A stretch of DNA of 64,000 nt from CAXBOO01 sp963977425 (lineage in GTDB: Bacteria; Bacteroidota; Bacteroidia; Flavobacteriales_D; Luteibaculaceae): the NCBI GenBank assembly GCA_963977425.1, contig CAXBOO010000005.1, positions 207,527-271,526 on the forward strand. The letters are read 5' to 3'. Positions 45,143 through 52,829 of the stretch are shown piece after piece. The number at the start of each line of letters is the position of its first letter. Position 1 is the first letter of the stretch. The translations under genes and the position numbers were made by a program. Below the pieces are notes generated by a model that saw only the letters and a program-made list of their open reading frames with translations, made no database searches and was not told the origin of the DNA.

Positions 45143-45158
45143 ACTGCTCGTAAGATTT

Positions 45159-45166
45159 TAGCTTTG
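45159..45166 (+). promoter_or_regulatory. Candidate -7 element abutting the dnaB start
   Basis: TAGCTTTG exactly fits TAnnTTTG, with a TTG 22 nt upstream (45134-45136), inside the allowed spacing. It ends 4 nt before the ATG at 45171. Either dnaB is read from a leaderless mRNA or translation starts later, for instance at the in-frame ATG at 45246. Confidence 0.55.
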
Positions 45167-45170
45167 CAGA

Positions 45171-46733
45171 ATGAATGGAGGCGAATTCGGAGGGCTTAAA
45201 AGAAAATCATACAATCAGGGTGTACAAACACAGCTTGGAGGTAAGATGCCTCCGCAAGCCAGAGAGGTCGAACAGGCCGTTCTTGGAGCCTTAATGATTG
45301 ACAAAGACTGTATTTCTGACGTTTCTGACGTTTTGAAACCAGAGGCTTTTTACAGCGATGCGCATCAAAAAATTTACGAAGCCATCATGAAGTTATTTGC
45401 CGATACACAGCCTATCGACATTCTAACGGTAACACAAGCTTTAAAACAATCAGGCAGCTTAGAAATGGTAGGCGGACCGGCTTACATCAGTCAACTTACC
45501 AACCAAGTAGCTAGTGCAGCCAACGCCGAGTTTCACGCTCGTATCATTACCCAAAAATTCATTGCCCGAGAAATCATCCGCATTTCATCCAGCATGCTCG
45601 AAAAAGCGTACGATGAAACCAACGATGTTTTTGATGTACTCGATAGTGCCGAAAAATCATTATTTGACATTTCAGAAGGCAACATAAAAAAGAACTACGA
45701 TAGCATGGACCACCTTTTGGACCAAGCCATCAAACAAATTGAAGAAGCTTCCAAAAAAGCCGACGGCCTAAGTGGTGTTCCTTCAGGATTTACCGACTTA
45801 GATAGAATTACATCGGGTTGGCAGCCATCGGATCTTATCATCTTAGCCGGAAGACCTGGTATGGGTAAAACCGCTTTTGTATTGAGTATGGCACGAAATA
45901 TTGCTGTTCAATTCAACATAGGTATTGCCATTTTCAGTTTGGAGATGTCGGCTTTACAATTGGTAAACCGTCTTATAGCTTCTGAAACTGGAATAGAATC
46001 TGAAAAAATTCGTAGAGGTAAATTGGCCGATCACGAATACCAACAATTGCACGCCAAAATTGGCCCTCTTGCTGAAGCGCCTATTTTTATTGACGATACA
46101 GCTGCATTGACCATTGTAGAACTTCGAGCAAAAGCTAGAAGATTGGTTTCGCAGCATGGTGTGAAAATCATCATCATTGATTACCTACAATTGATGACCG
46201 GTAGTGGCGAACATGGAGGAAACCGTGTAAACGAAGTTTCTATGCTATCGCGCTCATTGAAGATTATTGCCAAGGAATTGAACGTTCCTATTATTTGTCT
46301 ATCGCAGTTAAGCCGTTCGGTTGAAACCCGTGGTGGAGACAAAAAACCAATCCTCTCCGATCTTCGTGAATCGGGTTCTATTGAGCAAGATGCTGATATT
46401 GTATCCTTTGTATACCGTCCAGAGTATTACGGGATGGAGCTGGATAGCGATGACGAACCAACTGCTGGCAGAGGTCAAATACTGATTGAAAAGCACCGTA
46501 ATGGTTCTACCGGAACCGTTAAGCTGAAGTTTATCGGAAGCTTAATAAAATTCGATAACCTCGATAGTTTTGGAGGAGAATCGGCCCCACTTATGCCAAA
46601 TGACGGTTTTGAATCAGGCGACGATGGTTTTGTTACCAAATCGTCTAAAATGAATCTAAGCAGTTTCGACGACGATGATGAAGGCATGCCTTTTGACCCT
46701 AACCCCGACAATTTTGATAGCGGTGGGTTTTAA
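45171..46733 (+). CDS. dnaB: Replicative DNA helicase DnaB
   Basis: The 520-residue hexameric helicase unwinds DNA at the replication fork. The N-terminal DnaB domain spans about residues 28-135 (PQAREVEQAVLGALMID). The RecA-like core has Walker A GRPGMGKTAF (Lys233), Walker B IIIIDYLQLM, the SRSLKIIAKEL segment and the arginine-finger region LSQLSRSVE, LSDLRESGSIEQDAD. A C-terminal acidic tail of about 50 residues (SFDDDDEGMPFDPNP) is longer than in E. coli. No intein is present. The next gene begins inside its last codons. Confidence 0.97.
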   Translation: MNGGEFGGLKRKSYNQGVQTQLGGKMPPQAREVEQAVLGALMIDKDCISDVSDVLKPEAFYSDAHQKIYEAIMKLFADTQPIDILTVTQALKQSGSLEMVGGPAYISQLTNQVASAANAEFHARIITQKFIAREIIRISSSMLEKAYDETNDVFDVLDSAEKSLFDISEGNIKKNYDSMDHLLDQAIKQIEEASKKADGLSGVPSGFTDLDRITSGWQPSDLIILAGRPGMGKTAFVLSMARNIAVQFNIGIAIFSLEMSALQLVNRLIASETGIESEKIRRGKLADHEYQQLHAKIGPLAEAPIFIDDTAALTIVELRAKARRLVSQHGVKIIIIDYLQLMTGSGEHGGNRVNEVSMLSRSLKIIAKELNVPIICLSQLSRSVETRGGDKKPILSDLRESGSIEQDADIVSFVYRPEYYGMELDSDDEPTAGRGQILIEKHRNGSTGTVKLKFIGSLIKFDNLDSFGGESAPLMPNDGFESGDDGFVTKSSKMNLSSFDDDDEGMPFDPNPDNFDSGGF

Positions 46734-47997
46734 TCGCATTCAGAACATACTCGCTAGTTTCCTTTTGCTTCTCTGTACTTTTTCAGCGAGCGCAGCCTAT
46801 TTGCTAGTACCCATGGATAGCGACCAAAAAAACCACTTAAAAGCCTACGGCATAGCTTTCTGGAGTTTAGAACAAGGGGTAGAATTGGAGTGGTTGCTCA
46901 ATTATCGAGGCGGAAGTTTTTTAATTCCCAATACAGAGGGCATAAGTGCCGAATGCAACATTAGAGGTGTTTCCTACGAAGTAATAGCCGATGCACAAGC
47001 AGCAGCTATTCGCGAGAAAATGGCTCAACCCGATATCAATCAAGAAGCTGTAAAACTGCACAAGGTTCCAAAAATAGCGGTGTATTCTCCCGACGGAAAA
47101 CAACCATGGGACGATGCCGTAACCTTAGTTCTTACCTATGCCGAAATTCCTTACGAACGCATTTACGATAAAGAAATAATAGAAAATAAGCTACCACTAT
47201 ACGACTGGTTGCACTTGCATCACGAAGATTTTACCGGCCAATACGGGCGATTTTATGCCTCGTTTAAAAATGCGGCATGGTACCAACAGCAAGTACGCGA
47301 TAACGAAGCCATGGCTGCCAGCTTGGGTTTCAAAAAAGTATCCGAACTAAAGCGTGGCGTTGCCGTCAACATCCAAAACTTTGTATTGGGTGGTGGTTAT
47401 GTATTTACCATGTGCAGCGGCACCGATAGTTACGACATTGCCTTAAGCGCCATCAACACCGATATATGCGAAGCCATGTTTGATGGAGATGGAAGCGAAC
47501 CCGGCTATCAAAAGAAACTCGACTTCGACAACACATTTGCCTTCAAGGATTTCACCTTAGAAGCCAACCCCAATGTATACGAGTTTTCTAACATCGATGC
47601 CACTCCATTGCACACACAACTAGGCGAAAGCAACGACTATTTTGCCCTTTTCGAATTTTCAGCGAAATGGGATGTTGTACCTACCATGCTAACGCAATCG
47701 CACGAGCGCGTAGTGAAAGGATTTATGGGGCAAACCACCTCTTTCAACAAAAACTACATCAAGCCTTCTGTTATCATCTTAGGCGAAACAAAAAGCATCA
47801 ATGCAGCTCGGTATATTCACGGTACCTTAGGCAAAGGTCAATGGACATTTTATGGTGGTCACGACCCCGCAGATTATAGACATTTGGTTGGAGACCCTCC
47901 TACCGACTTAAATTTACACCCAAATTCAGCCGGATATAGATTAATATTAAACAATGTGCTCTTTCCGGCAGCACGAAAACGAAAACAAAAAACCTAA
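46723..47997 (+). CDS. Exported protein usually annotated asparagine synthetase B (name doubtful)
   Basis: With the GTG start at 46723, 11 nt before the dnaB stop, the protein has 424 residues and a signal peptide of about 25. Bacteroidota homologues carry the label asparagine synthetase B. I see none of that enzyme's motifs: no N-terminal nucleophilic Cys with a class II amidotransferase fold and no SGGLDS pyrophosphatase loop. Instead IAVYSPDGKQPWDDAVTLVL, YDWLHLHHEDFTGQYGRF and VFTMCSGTDSYD suggest a class I amidotransferase-like or ThuA-like fold. A signal peptide also argues against a cytoplasmic synthetase. The DUF3127 gene follows after 5 nt. Confidence 0.75.
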   Translation: MGFNRIQNILASFLLLLCTFSASAAYLLVPMDSDQKNHLKAYGIAFWSLEQGVELEWLLNYRGGSFLIPNTEGISAECNIRGVSYEVIADAQAAAIREKMAQPDINQEAVKLHKVPKIAVYSPDGKQPWDDAVTLVLTYAEIPYERIYDKEIIENKLPLYDWLHLHHEDFTGQYGRFYASFKNAAWYQQQVRDNEAMAASLGFKKVSELKRGVAVNIQNFVLGGGYVFTMCSGTDSYDIALSAINTDICEAMFDGDGSEPGYQKKLDFDNTFAFKDFTLEANPNVYEFSNIDATPLHTQLGESNDYFALFEFSAKWDVVPTMLTQSHERVVKGFMGQTTSFNKNYIKPSVIILGETKSINAARYIHGTLGKGQWTFYGGHDPADYRHLVGDPPTDLNLHPNSAGYRLILNNVLFPAARKRKQKT

Positions 47998-48002
47998 TAA
48001 AA

Positions 48003-48383
48003 ATGGAATTAGTAGGAAAAGTAGTACAGCACCTAGAACTTGTTACTGGTAAAAGCGCTAGAGGCGATTGGAAAAAACAAGAGTTTATTGTTCAAACAGA
48101 AGGCGAATACCCAAAAAACGTTTGCATTTCACTTTGGGGAGACAAAGTAAGTTCTCTTCCTGCAGTTGGCAACACGGTTACGTGTCACTTAAATGTAGAA
48201 AGCCGCGAATACAATGGCAGATGGTACACAGAAATTAGAGCTTGGAAAATTGATGCAGCAGGAAGCGCACCTTCAGCAGCACCTCAAGGTGGATCGGTAG
48301 CGAGTGCTCCAGTTCAAAACGAAGCGAATAAAGCGATCGTTGAGCCAAGCAACAGCAGCGAAGACGACGATTTGCCATTCTAA
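48003..48383 (+). CDS. DUF3127 domain-containing OB-fold protein
   Basis: The 126-residue protein has a DUF3127 domain at residues 1-82 (VVQHLELVTGKSARGDWKKQ, ISLWGDKV, REYNGRWYTEIRAWKID). A Pro/Ala/Ser-rich linker and an acidic tip ending SSEDDDLPF follow. The last residues copy the acidic -DDDLPF tip of SSB proteins, which docks replication partners. A single-stranded DNA-binding role is therefore likely, and its place after dnaB fits, but neither is shown. A terminator follows at 48410. Confidence 0.87.
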   Translation: MELVGKVVQHLELVTGKSARGDWKKQEFIVQTEGEYPKNVCISLWGDKVSSLPAVGNTVTCHLNVESREYNGRWYTEIRAWKIDAAGSAPSAAPQGGSVASAPVQNEANKAIVEPSNSSEDDDLPF

Positions 48384-48409
48384 ACAAACGCAACATCATA
48401 TTGAATTAT

Positions 48410-48441
48410 AAAAAGCCTTTCAGAAATGAGGGGCTTTTTTT
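48410..48441 (+). terminator. Intrinsic terminator after the dnaB-DUF3127 unit
   Basis: A stem of AAAAGCC with GGCTTTT around a loop of about 13 nt is followed by a T-run (48434-48441) on the plus strand. It lies 27 nt after the DUF3127 stop. Confidence 0.7.
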
Positions 48442-48552
48442 GTGGCTTTTGTTTTAATGATTTCTCTCTTTTTTTTCATCCGTCCATAATTGAAGCCCTG
48501 AATGTGAGAGTAAAATGAAAAATCAAACTGACATGCACATTTTGAAGTGAAA

Positions 48553-48801
48553 TTACGCGAAGGATTCGCGTGATAGCTGGGATAACAAATTCCCGTTTTC
48601 AAAAACCAAGATCGGTGAAAAATACACATACCTCTTATACGCTTCAATTCCAGAGTTACCCATAGAAACATCGTACAAACTGTACACCCCCAGTTTAATT
48701 GAACCATTCATGCATTTTTGAGTTGTGGAATACATTGACGATTTAACAGTTTCTCCAAAAGCCAATAAGGAGTAAATTAATATGCAACTAAAAACTTTCA
48801 T
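48553..48801 (-). CDS. Small exported hypothetical protein, possibly truncated
   Basis: This 82-residue frame starts with a plausible signal peptide (MKVFSCILIYSLLAFGETV) but matches no family I know. The mature part (SIKLGVYSLYDVSMGNSG, VYFSPILVFENGNLL) reads like the start of a longer exported protein. An overlapping frame at 48420-48707 is not convincing. It lies 24 nt beyond the stop of the 219-residue unknown, on the same strand. It could be a small gene or the stump of one. Confidence 0.35.
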   Translation of the reverse strand: MKVFSCILIYSLLAFGETVKSSMYSTTQKCMNGSIKLGVYSLYDVSMGNSGIEAYKRYVYFSPILVFENGNLLSQLSRESFA

Positions 48802-48825
48802 GTTAGTAAAATGTACGATAGGAAA

Positions 48826-49485
48826 TTAGTGCTTAATGGTTCTTTCAAAACTTTGCAAGTCATTTATCAACTTTTGATTAATCGTACTATATTCAACAAT
48901 ATTTGATTTTGAAAAATCTAGGCACTTAAATTCCTTTTCCACACTCTTTAAAAAATCTACATCAACCGTCTTACTATACTGAGGTATGTTACTATCTACC
49001 ATATTTAAAAATCTGTAAAAAATATTAGGGTACTCGCTTGAAGATAGTATCGTTAAAATCGATTTCCTATATTTTTCATTGCTGCTATTAAGCAATAAAT
49101 TCACGTTAGCTTGGAGCTTTATAAAAAGGTTCTTATTTGTTCTCAAACTCTCATTAATGTCTGAATACTCAGTTTTACCAATTTTAAGATAGTTACTATG
49201 GATAAAATCTAGGCATGTTAATTTTAGAAAAAAATTTCTTTTCGACTTTAGCACAAGCTTTACAAGTTTTAATATCCCGACAGAATAATATCCTAACGTA
49301 TCAGATAGATAAACGGCATCCTCTATTGTTTCAGAATCATCATTAATGGATACACTTTCAATAAAGCTATAGTACACATTGTCATTCTTATCTTTTTTGA
49401 AATACTTGTACGAATTGATAAAAACCTTTCTTTCCGGCTTATTTCGCATTACTCTTAATACTTCTGCGCTACTTTTCCCGCTCAT
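48826..49485 (-). CDS. Hypothetical protein in an AT-rich patch
   Basis: I do not recognise this 219-residue protein. It has no signal peptide or membrane segment, is rich in Lys, Asn, Ser and Ile, and is predicted mostly helical (SVGILKLVKLVLKSKRNFFL, RKSILTILSSSEYP). Base composition is more AT-rich than the flanking housekeeping genes, which hints at recent acquisition. It is followed by a small exported frame and lies between the dnaB unit and yebC. No promoter match was found upstream. Confidence 0.65.
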   Translation of the reverse strand: MSGKSSAEVLRVMRNKPERKVFINSYKYFKKDKNDNVYYSFIESVSINDDSETIEDAVYLSDTLGYYSVGILKLVKLVLKSKRNFFLKLTCLDFIHSNYLKIGKTEYSDINESLRTNKNLFIKLQANVNLLLNSSNEKYRKSILTILSSSEYPNIFYRFLNMVDSNIPQYSKTVDVDFLKSVEKEFKCLDFSKSNIVEYSTINQKLINDLQSFERTIKH

Positions 49486-49663
49486 ATCAATCTAATATCC
49501 TTTAGAACTACTTTTAGACTTGTCCCCACTACCGCACGAATTATTCTGTGGTTAATCATATATTCCTTTCTCACAGACAACAACCGTCTATTGGATTATG
49601 AAATTTATGATTGTTCGAATATATTCAACAATCCCTATTCATCGATTAAAATCAAAATACACT

Positions 49664-49703
49664 CCATAAAAAAACCGTTTACTTTTCGCAAACGGTTTTA
49701 AAA
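49664..49703 (-). terminator. Intrinsic terminator of yebC
   Basis: A perfect 10-bp stem (49671-49680 with 49690-49699, 9-nt loop) is flanked by A-runs on its left, giving a T-run on the minus strand. It lies about 30 nt after the yebC stop; A/T runs on both sides could let it work in both directions. Confidence 0.8.
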
Positions 49704-49728
49704 ATATCAATACTTGAGGTTGATTGGT

Positions 49729-50439
49729 TTACAACTCCATATTATGGAAAACGTTCTGAACATCATCATCCTCTTCCATCTTGTCTATCATGTCCAATAC
49801 TTTTTGTTGTGTTTCTTCATCAACACTTACGGTAGTGGTTGGCAAACGAATCAATTCGGCCGATTCGCATTCTATTCCTTTTTCTTCTAAGGCTTTCTGC
49901 ATCGAACCAAAATCAACAAAATCAGTAATGATTTCTATGCTGTCTTCTTGAAGAGATATTTCTTCTAATCCGGCATCAATAAGTTCAAACTCTAATTCTT
50001 CAATATCGTGATCGCCCGCTGGGAAAACAAACTGCCCTTTGCGGTTGAATATAAAATTCAAAGATCCCATTTTACCCATTTCTCCGCCACCTTTGTTAAA
50101 AAACACACGAATATTGGCTACAGTTCTTGTTGGGTTATCGGTAGCGGTTTCACACAATACAGCTACTCCACTAGGGCCATACCCTTCATAAACAACTTCC
50201 TCAAAGTTTTTAGCATCCTTTTCGCTTGCACGTTTAATGGCTGCTTCAACTCTATCTTTAGGCATGCTAGCGCCTTTGGCATTTGCCATTGCGTTACGCA
50301 AACGAGCGTTATTGGCTGGATCTGGGCCGCCCTCTTTTACAGAAATGGCTATCTCTCTACCAATACGTGTAAATGCCTTTGCCATGGCATCCCAACGTTT
50401 CATTTTTCTCGCTTTACGAAATTCAAATGCTCTTCCCAT
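49729..50439 (-). CDS. yebC: YebC/PmpR/TACO1-family protein
   Basis: The 236-residue protein opens with GRAFEFRKARKMKRWDAMAK, a Bacteroidota variant of the usual GHSKW start, and has NARLRNAMANAKGASMPKD, YEGYGPSGVAVL and a C-terminal MIDKMEEDDDVQNVFHNM. YebC proteins were described as DNA-binding regulators; recent work places them at the ribosome, easing translation of proline-rich stretches. It is preceded by a secreted protein gene with a 7-nt gap and ends at a strong terminator. Confidence 0.95.
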   Translation of the reverse strand: MGRAFEFRKARKMKRWDAMAKAFTRIGREIAISVKEGGPDPANNARLRNAMANAKGASMPKDRVEAAIKRASEKDAKNFEEVVYEGYGPSGVAVLCETATDNPTRTVANIRVFFNKGGGEMGKMGSLNFIFNRKGQFVFPAGDHDIEELEFELIDAGLEEISLQEDSIEIITDFVDFGSMQKALEEKGIECESAELIRLPTTTVSVDEETQQKVLDMIDKMEEDDDVQNVFHNMEL

Positions 50440-50446
50440 CCTAGTT

Positions 50447-51307
50447 TTATTTTTTTCTTCTTAGGCCTTTACTCTTTTCAGCTTTGGTCTTATTTATTTT
50501 TTCAACTTTCTCTTTCTTAACCTTCTTCGCTTTGCTCTTTCTGTCTACTTGCTTTAAAGACTCTGATTTGGCTTTCTTAGCAGCTCGTCTTGCTGACAAT
50601 TCTGCATCGGTAGGGCGTTTACCCATTGCATAAGGTTGTACTTTATTGGTTATCCAATACATTCTATCGGTGTAGTCTTGAATGTTACCATCCAATTCTA
50701 AAGCTTCTGGCAAAGCTCCTTTTCTGGTAATACCTTCACGGTGCATTACTTTATTTAGTGCTATCAAATCATCGGCACTCAATTTAGTAAGGTGGAATTG
50801 ATAAAAATTAGAGTGTTCATACTCATATAGGTCTTTATCGTATTCTTTTGCTTCGTTGCTTCGTAAAATGTACCCATTAGAATGCACGTCTTGCAAGCTT
50901 TTAAAGGCTCTATCGAAAACTGGTCCGTTTACTGTACGAATCATGTTTTTGATTTTACTCGATGTGTTTTTTTCTAAAGCATCTTCCAACAATCCGAACA
51001 AAACAACATTGGTTTTAACCCATTTCAACTGATGTCCTTGCTCTGATAAAAAAGGAGCTAACCACTCTAAAAATTTCTGACGCTGCTCTACGGTTTCGTA
51101 TTCTTTATGTCCACCAGCATAAGAAAAATTGAATCGGCAGGCATTTTCCCACTGAAAAGTATTTTTTTCACGATCGCTCGCCAACCAGTCTTTTCTATCC
51201 AAGCTTTCGTTGCCTGTGCTTATTTTATAACGCTCAAAGTTTTTGTATTCTTTGGCACTGCTTATTACGCCAAGTGCAAGAAATACTAGAGATATTAGTA
51301 CACGCAT
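50447..51307 (-). CDS. Exported protein with a Lys-rich C-terminal tail
   Basis: The 286-residue protein has a signal peptide (residues 1-18). A core of about 200 residues follows with no family I know (WENACRFNFSYAGGHKEYE, FLSEQGHQLKWV, DVHSNGYILRSNEAKEYDKD). The tail of about 55 residues is almost all Lys, Arg, Ala, Ser and Glu. The tail is natively unfolded and strongly basic, so it might bind nucleic acid, peptidoglycan or lipopolysaccharide, but there is no direct evidence. It is first in a unit with yebC. Confidence 0.75.
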   Translation of the reverse strand: MRVLISLVFLALGVISSAKEYKNFERYKISTGNESLDRKDWLASDREKNTFQWENACRFNFSYAGGHKEYETVEQRQKFLEWLAPFLSEQGHQLKWVKTNVVLFGLLEDALEKNTSSKIKNMIRTVNGPVFDRAFKSLQDVHSNGYILRSNEAKEYDKDLYEYEHSNFYQFHLTKLSADDLIALNKVMHREGITRKGALPEALELDGNIQDYTDRMYWITNKVQPYAMGKRPTDAELSARRAAKKAKSESLKQVDRKSKAKKVKKEKVEKINKTKAEKSKGLRRKK

Positions 51308-51369
51308 AGTGTTGGGATTTAGTTTTATAGTTGTTAGCGCAAAATAACAAAAGCCTTAGAAACAAATAA

Positions 51370-51377
51370 TACCTTTG
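51370..51377 (+). promoter_or_regulatory. Candidate -7 element of the DUF3299-like pair
   Basis: TACCTTTG exactly fits TAnnTTTG and lies 35 nt before the ATG at 51413. No TTG at the -33 distance was found. Confidence 0.45.
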
Positions 51378-51412
51378 CAGGGTTATTATCCTTTAAATAT
51401 CAACCGGTCTTT

Positions 51413-51841
51413 ATGCGTTTCATTTTTGCACTTCTTTCTTTGTCAATATGCCTTGCTAGTTACGCTCAAAAAAGCGTTCGTTGGGAAGATTTAGCTTCAG
51501 TAAGTTTTAAAGAAGTCTACAACAATGATTTGGGCGCGTATGTGATGGTGCCTACATTCTCAGACGACATCAAAGCGCTTGAAGGGCAAGATATCATTAT
51601 AAAAGGCCATGTAATACCTATGGACATAAGTGCCAACGATTATGTGCTGTCGGCCAATCCGTTTGCGAGTTGTTTTTTCTGTGGGAATTCTGGTCCTGAA
51701 ACCGTTATGCAGTTGAAATTGAAGGCAAAAAACACGTTTCAGACGGACGATTACAAATCTTTCAGAGGGATTTTAAGATTGAATAGCGACGACATTTATA
51801 GTCTGAATTATATTCTTGAGAAAGCTAGATTAAATAATTAA
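51413..51841 (+). CDS. DUF3299-like exported protein, copy A
   Basis: The 142-residue protein has a signal peptide (residues 1-18, ending SYAQ). The domain resembles DUF3299: an N-terminal W-x-D-L strand, MVPTFSDDIKALEGQ, KGHVIPMD and the motif NPFASCFFCGNSGPE with a CFFC pair. Such proteins are periplasmic, and the Cys pair may bind metal or form a disulphide; their function is unknown. A second copy, roughly 70% identical, starts 85 nt downstream. Confidence 0.8.
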   Translation: MRFIFALLSLSICLASYAQKSVRWEDLASVSFKEVYNNDLGAYVMVPTFSDDIKALEGQDIIIKGHVIPMDISANDYVLSANPFASCFFCGNSGPETVMQLKLKAKNTFQTDDYKSFRGILRLNSDDIYSLNYILEKARLNN

Positions 51842-51926
51842 TTTTCACTAAAAAAATATTTTGTTTATTCTGATATGAGCTTATAACAACTAATTCAGCG
51901 CAAATCATAAAAACAAAATTCCCTAT

Positions 51927-52355
51927 ATGCGTATTCTATTAATTATGCTATCATTTAGCCTTGCAATTAACTCATTTGCTCAGAAAAGCTTACGTTGGGA
52001 AAATTTATCTGATGTCAGATTTGATCAAGTGTACAGCAATGATTTGGGAGAATACATTATGATGCCCACTTTCTCTGACGAAATTAATGCTCTCGATGGA
52101 CAAGAAATAACTATTAAAGGACACATAATCCCTTTGGATGTTGGAACAAACAAATATGTATTATCTGCCAATCCTTTTGCGAGTTGCTTTTTCTGTGGAA
52201 ACTCTGGCCCTGAAACAGTTATGGAATTAGAGTTATTGGAAAAACACACCTTCCAAACCGATGAATATAAGAGCTTTACAGGAATTTTGAGATTGAATAC
52301 CGACGACGTTTATAGTCTAAATTATATTTTAGAGAAAGCCCGTCTGGTGGACTAA
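51927..52355 (+). CDS. DUF3299-like exported protein, copy B
   Basis: This second 142-residue copy has the same length, signal peptide (ending SFAQ) and CFFC motif as the first. Differences are spread along the sequence with the core NPFASCFFCGNSGPETVM unchanged, so both copies seem under selection after an older tandem duplication. The 85-nt gap has no clear promoter. It ends 10 nt from the convergent GNAT gene. Confidence 0.8.
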   Translation: MRILLIMLSFSLAINSFAQKSLRWENLSDVRFDQVYSNDLGEYIMMPTFSDEINALDGQEITIKGHIIPLDVGTNKYVLSANPFASCFFCGNSGPETVMELELLEKHTFQTDEYKSFTGILRLNTDDVYSLNYILEKARLVD

Positions 52356-52365
52356 TTGGCTTTTT

Positions 52366-52818
52366 CTAAAGAACGTATTTATTCTCTAATGTCATTCTAA
52401 AAAGGTCGAATCCTATTGCCCAATAATCTTTTTCAATTGACTTCAATTCGAAACCGTGTTTTTCATAAAACCGATAGGCAATTTGCGATGTTCTAACTTC
52501 AATAACATCAATGGATGGATTTTTATTGATGCAATCTATTCGGAATTCTAACAACTTACGTCCAAGTCCCTTTCCTTGAACATCGGGATTTACAATATCC
52601 CATGATATTCTTGCACGTTTTTGTTCGGGGAAATAATTAATGCCACCTGCTCCTAAAATAACTCCAGCCTCTTCAACAACATAGTAATCTTCTCTTTCGG
52701 AATCGAGGTAATGTAACAAGTCCTTTTCTTCAGATGGCGCAAAATATTTGGGTGTATTTTTTTTCAGCAATTCAATAACAGCTGTGGTATCAGCAGATAT
52801 AAACGGTCTTATCTCCAC
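52366..52818 (-). CDS. GNAT-family N-acetyltransferase
   Basis: I favour the GTG start at 52818 (VEIRPFISADTTAVIELL), 11 nt after the hemB stop, giving 150 residues; the longest frame begins at 52863 inside hemB. The acetyl-CoA-binding motif A is seen as WDIVNPDVQGKGLGRKLLEF, and the C-terminal AYRFYEKHGFEL is typical. The substrate is unknown. It is the last gene of the long minus-strand run. Confidence 0.85.
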   Translation of the reverse strand: MEIRPFISADTTAVIELLKKNTPKYFAPSEEKDLLHYLDSEREDYYVVEEAGVILGAGGINYFPEQKRARISWDIVNPDVQGKGLGRKLLEFRIDCINKNPSIDVIEVRTSQIAYRFYEKHGFELKSIEKDYWAIGFDLFRMTLENKYVL

Positions 52819-52829
52819 TATTTCATTTA

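Noticed and set aside
48420..48707. 95-codon minus-strand open frame overlapping the small exported frame
   Set aside because: It runs through the plus-strand terminator at 48410-48441 and has odd composition; the frame at 48553-48801 with a signal peptide is the better candidate.
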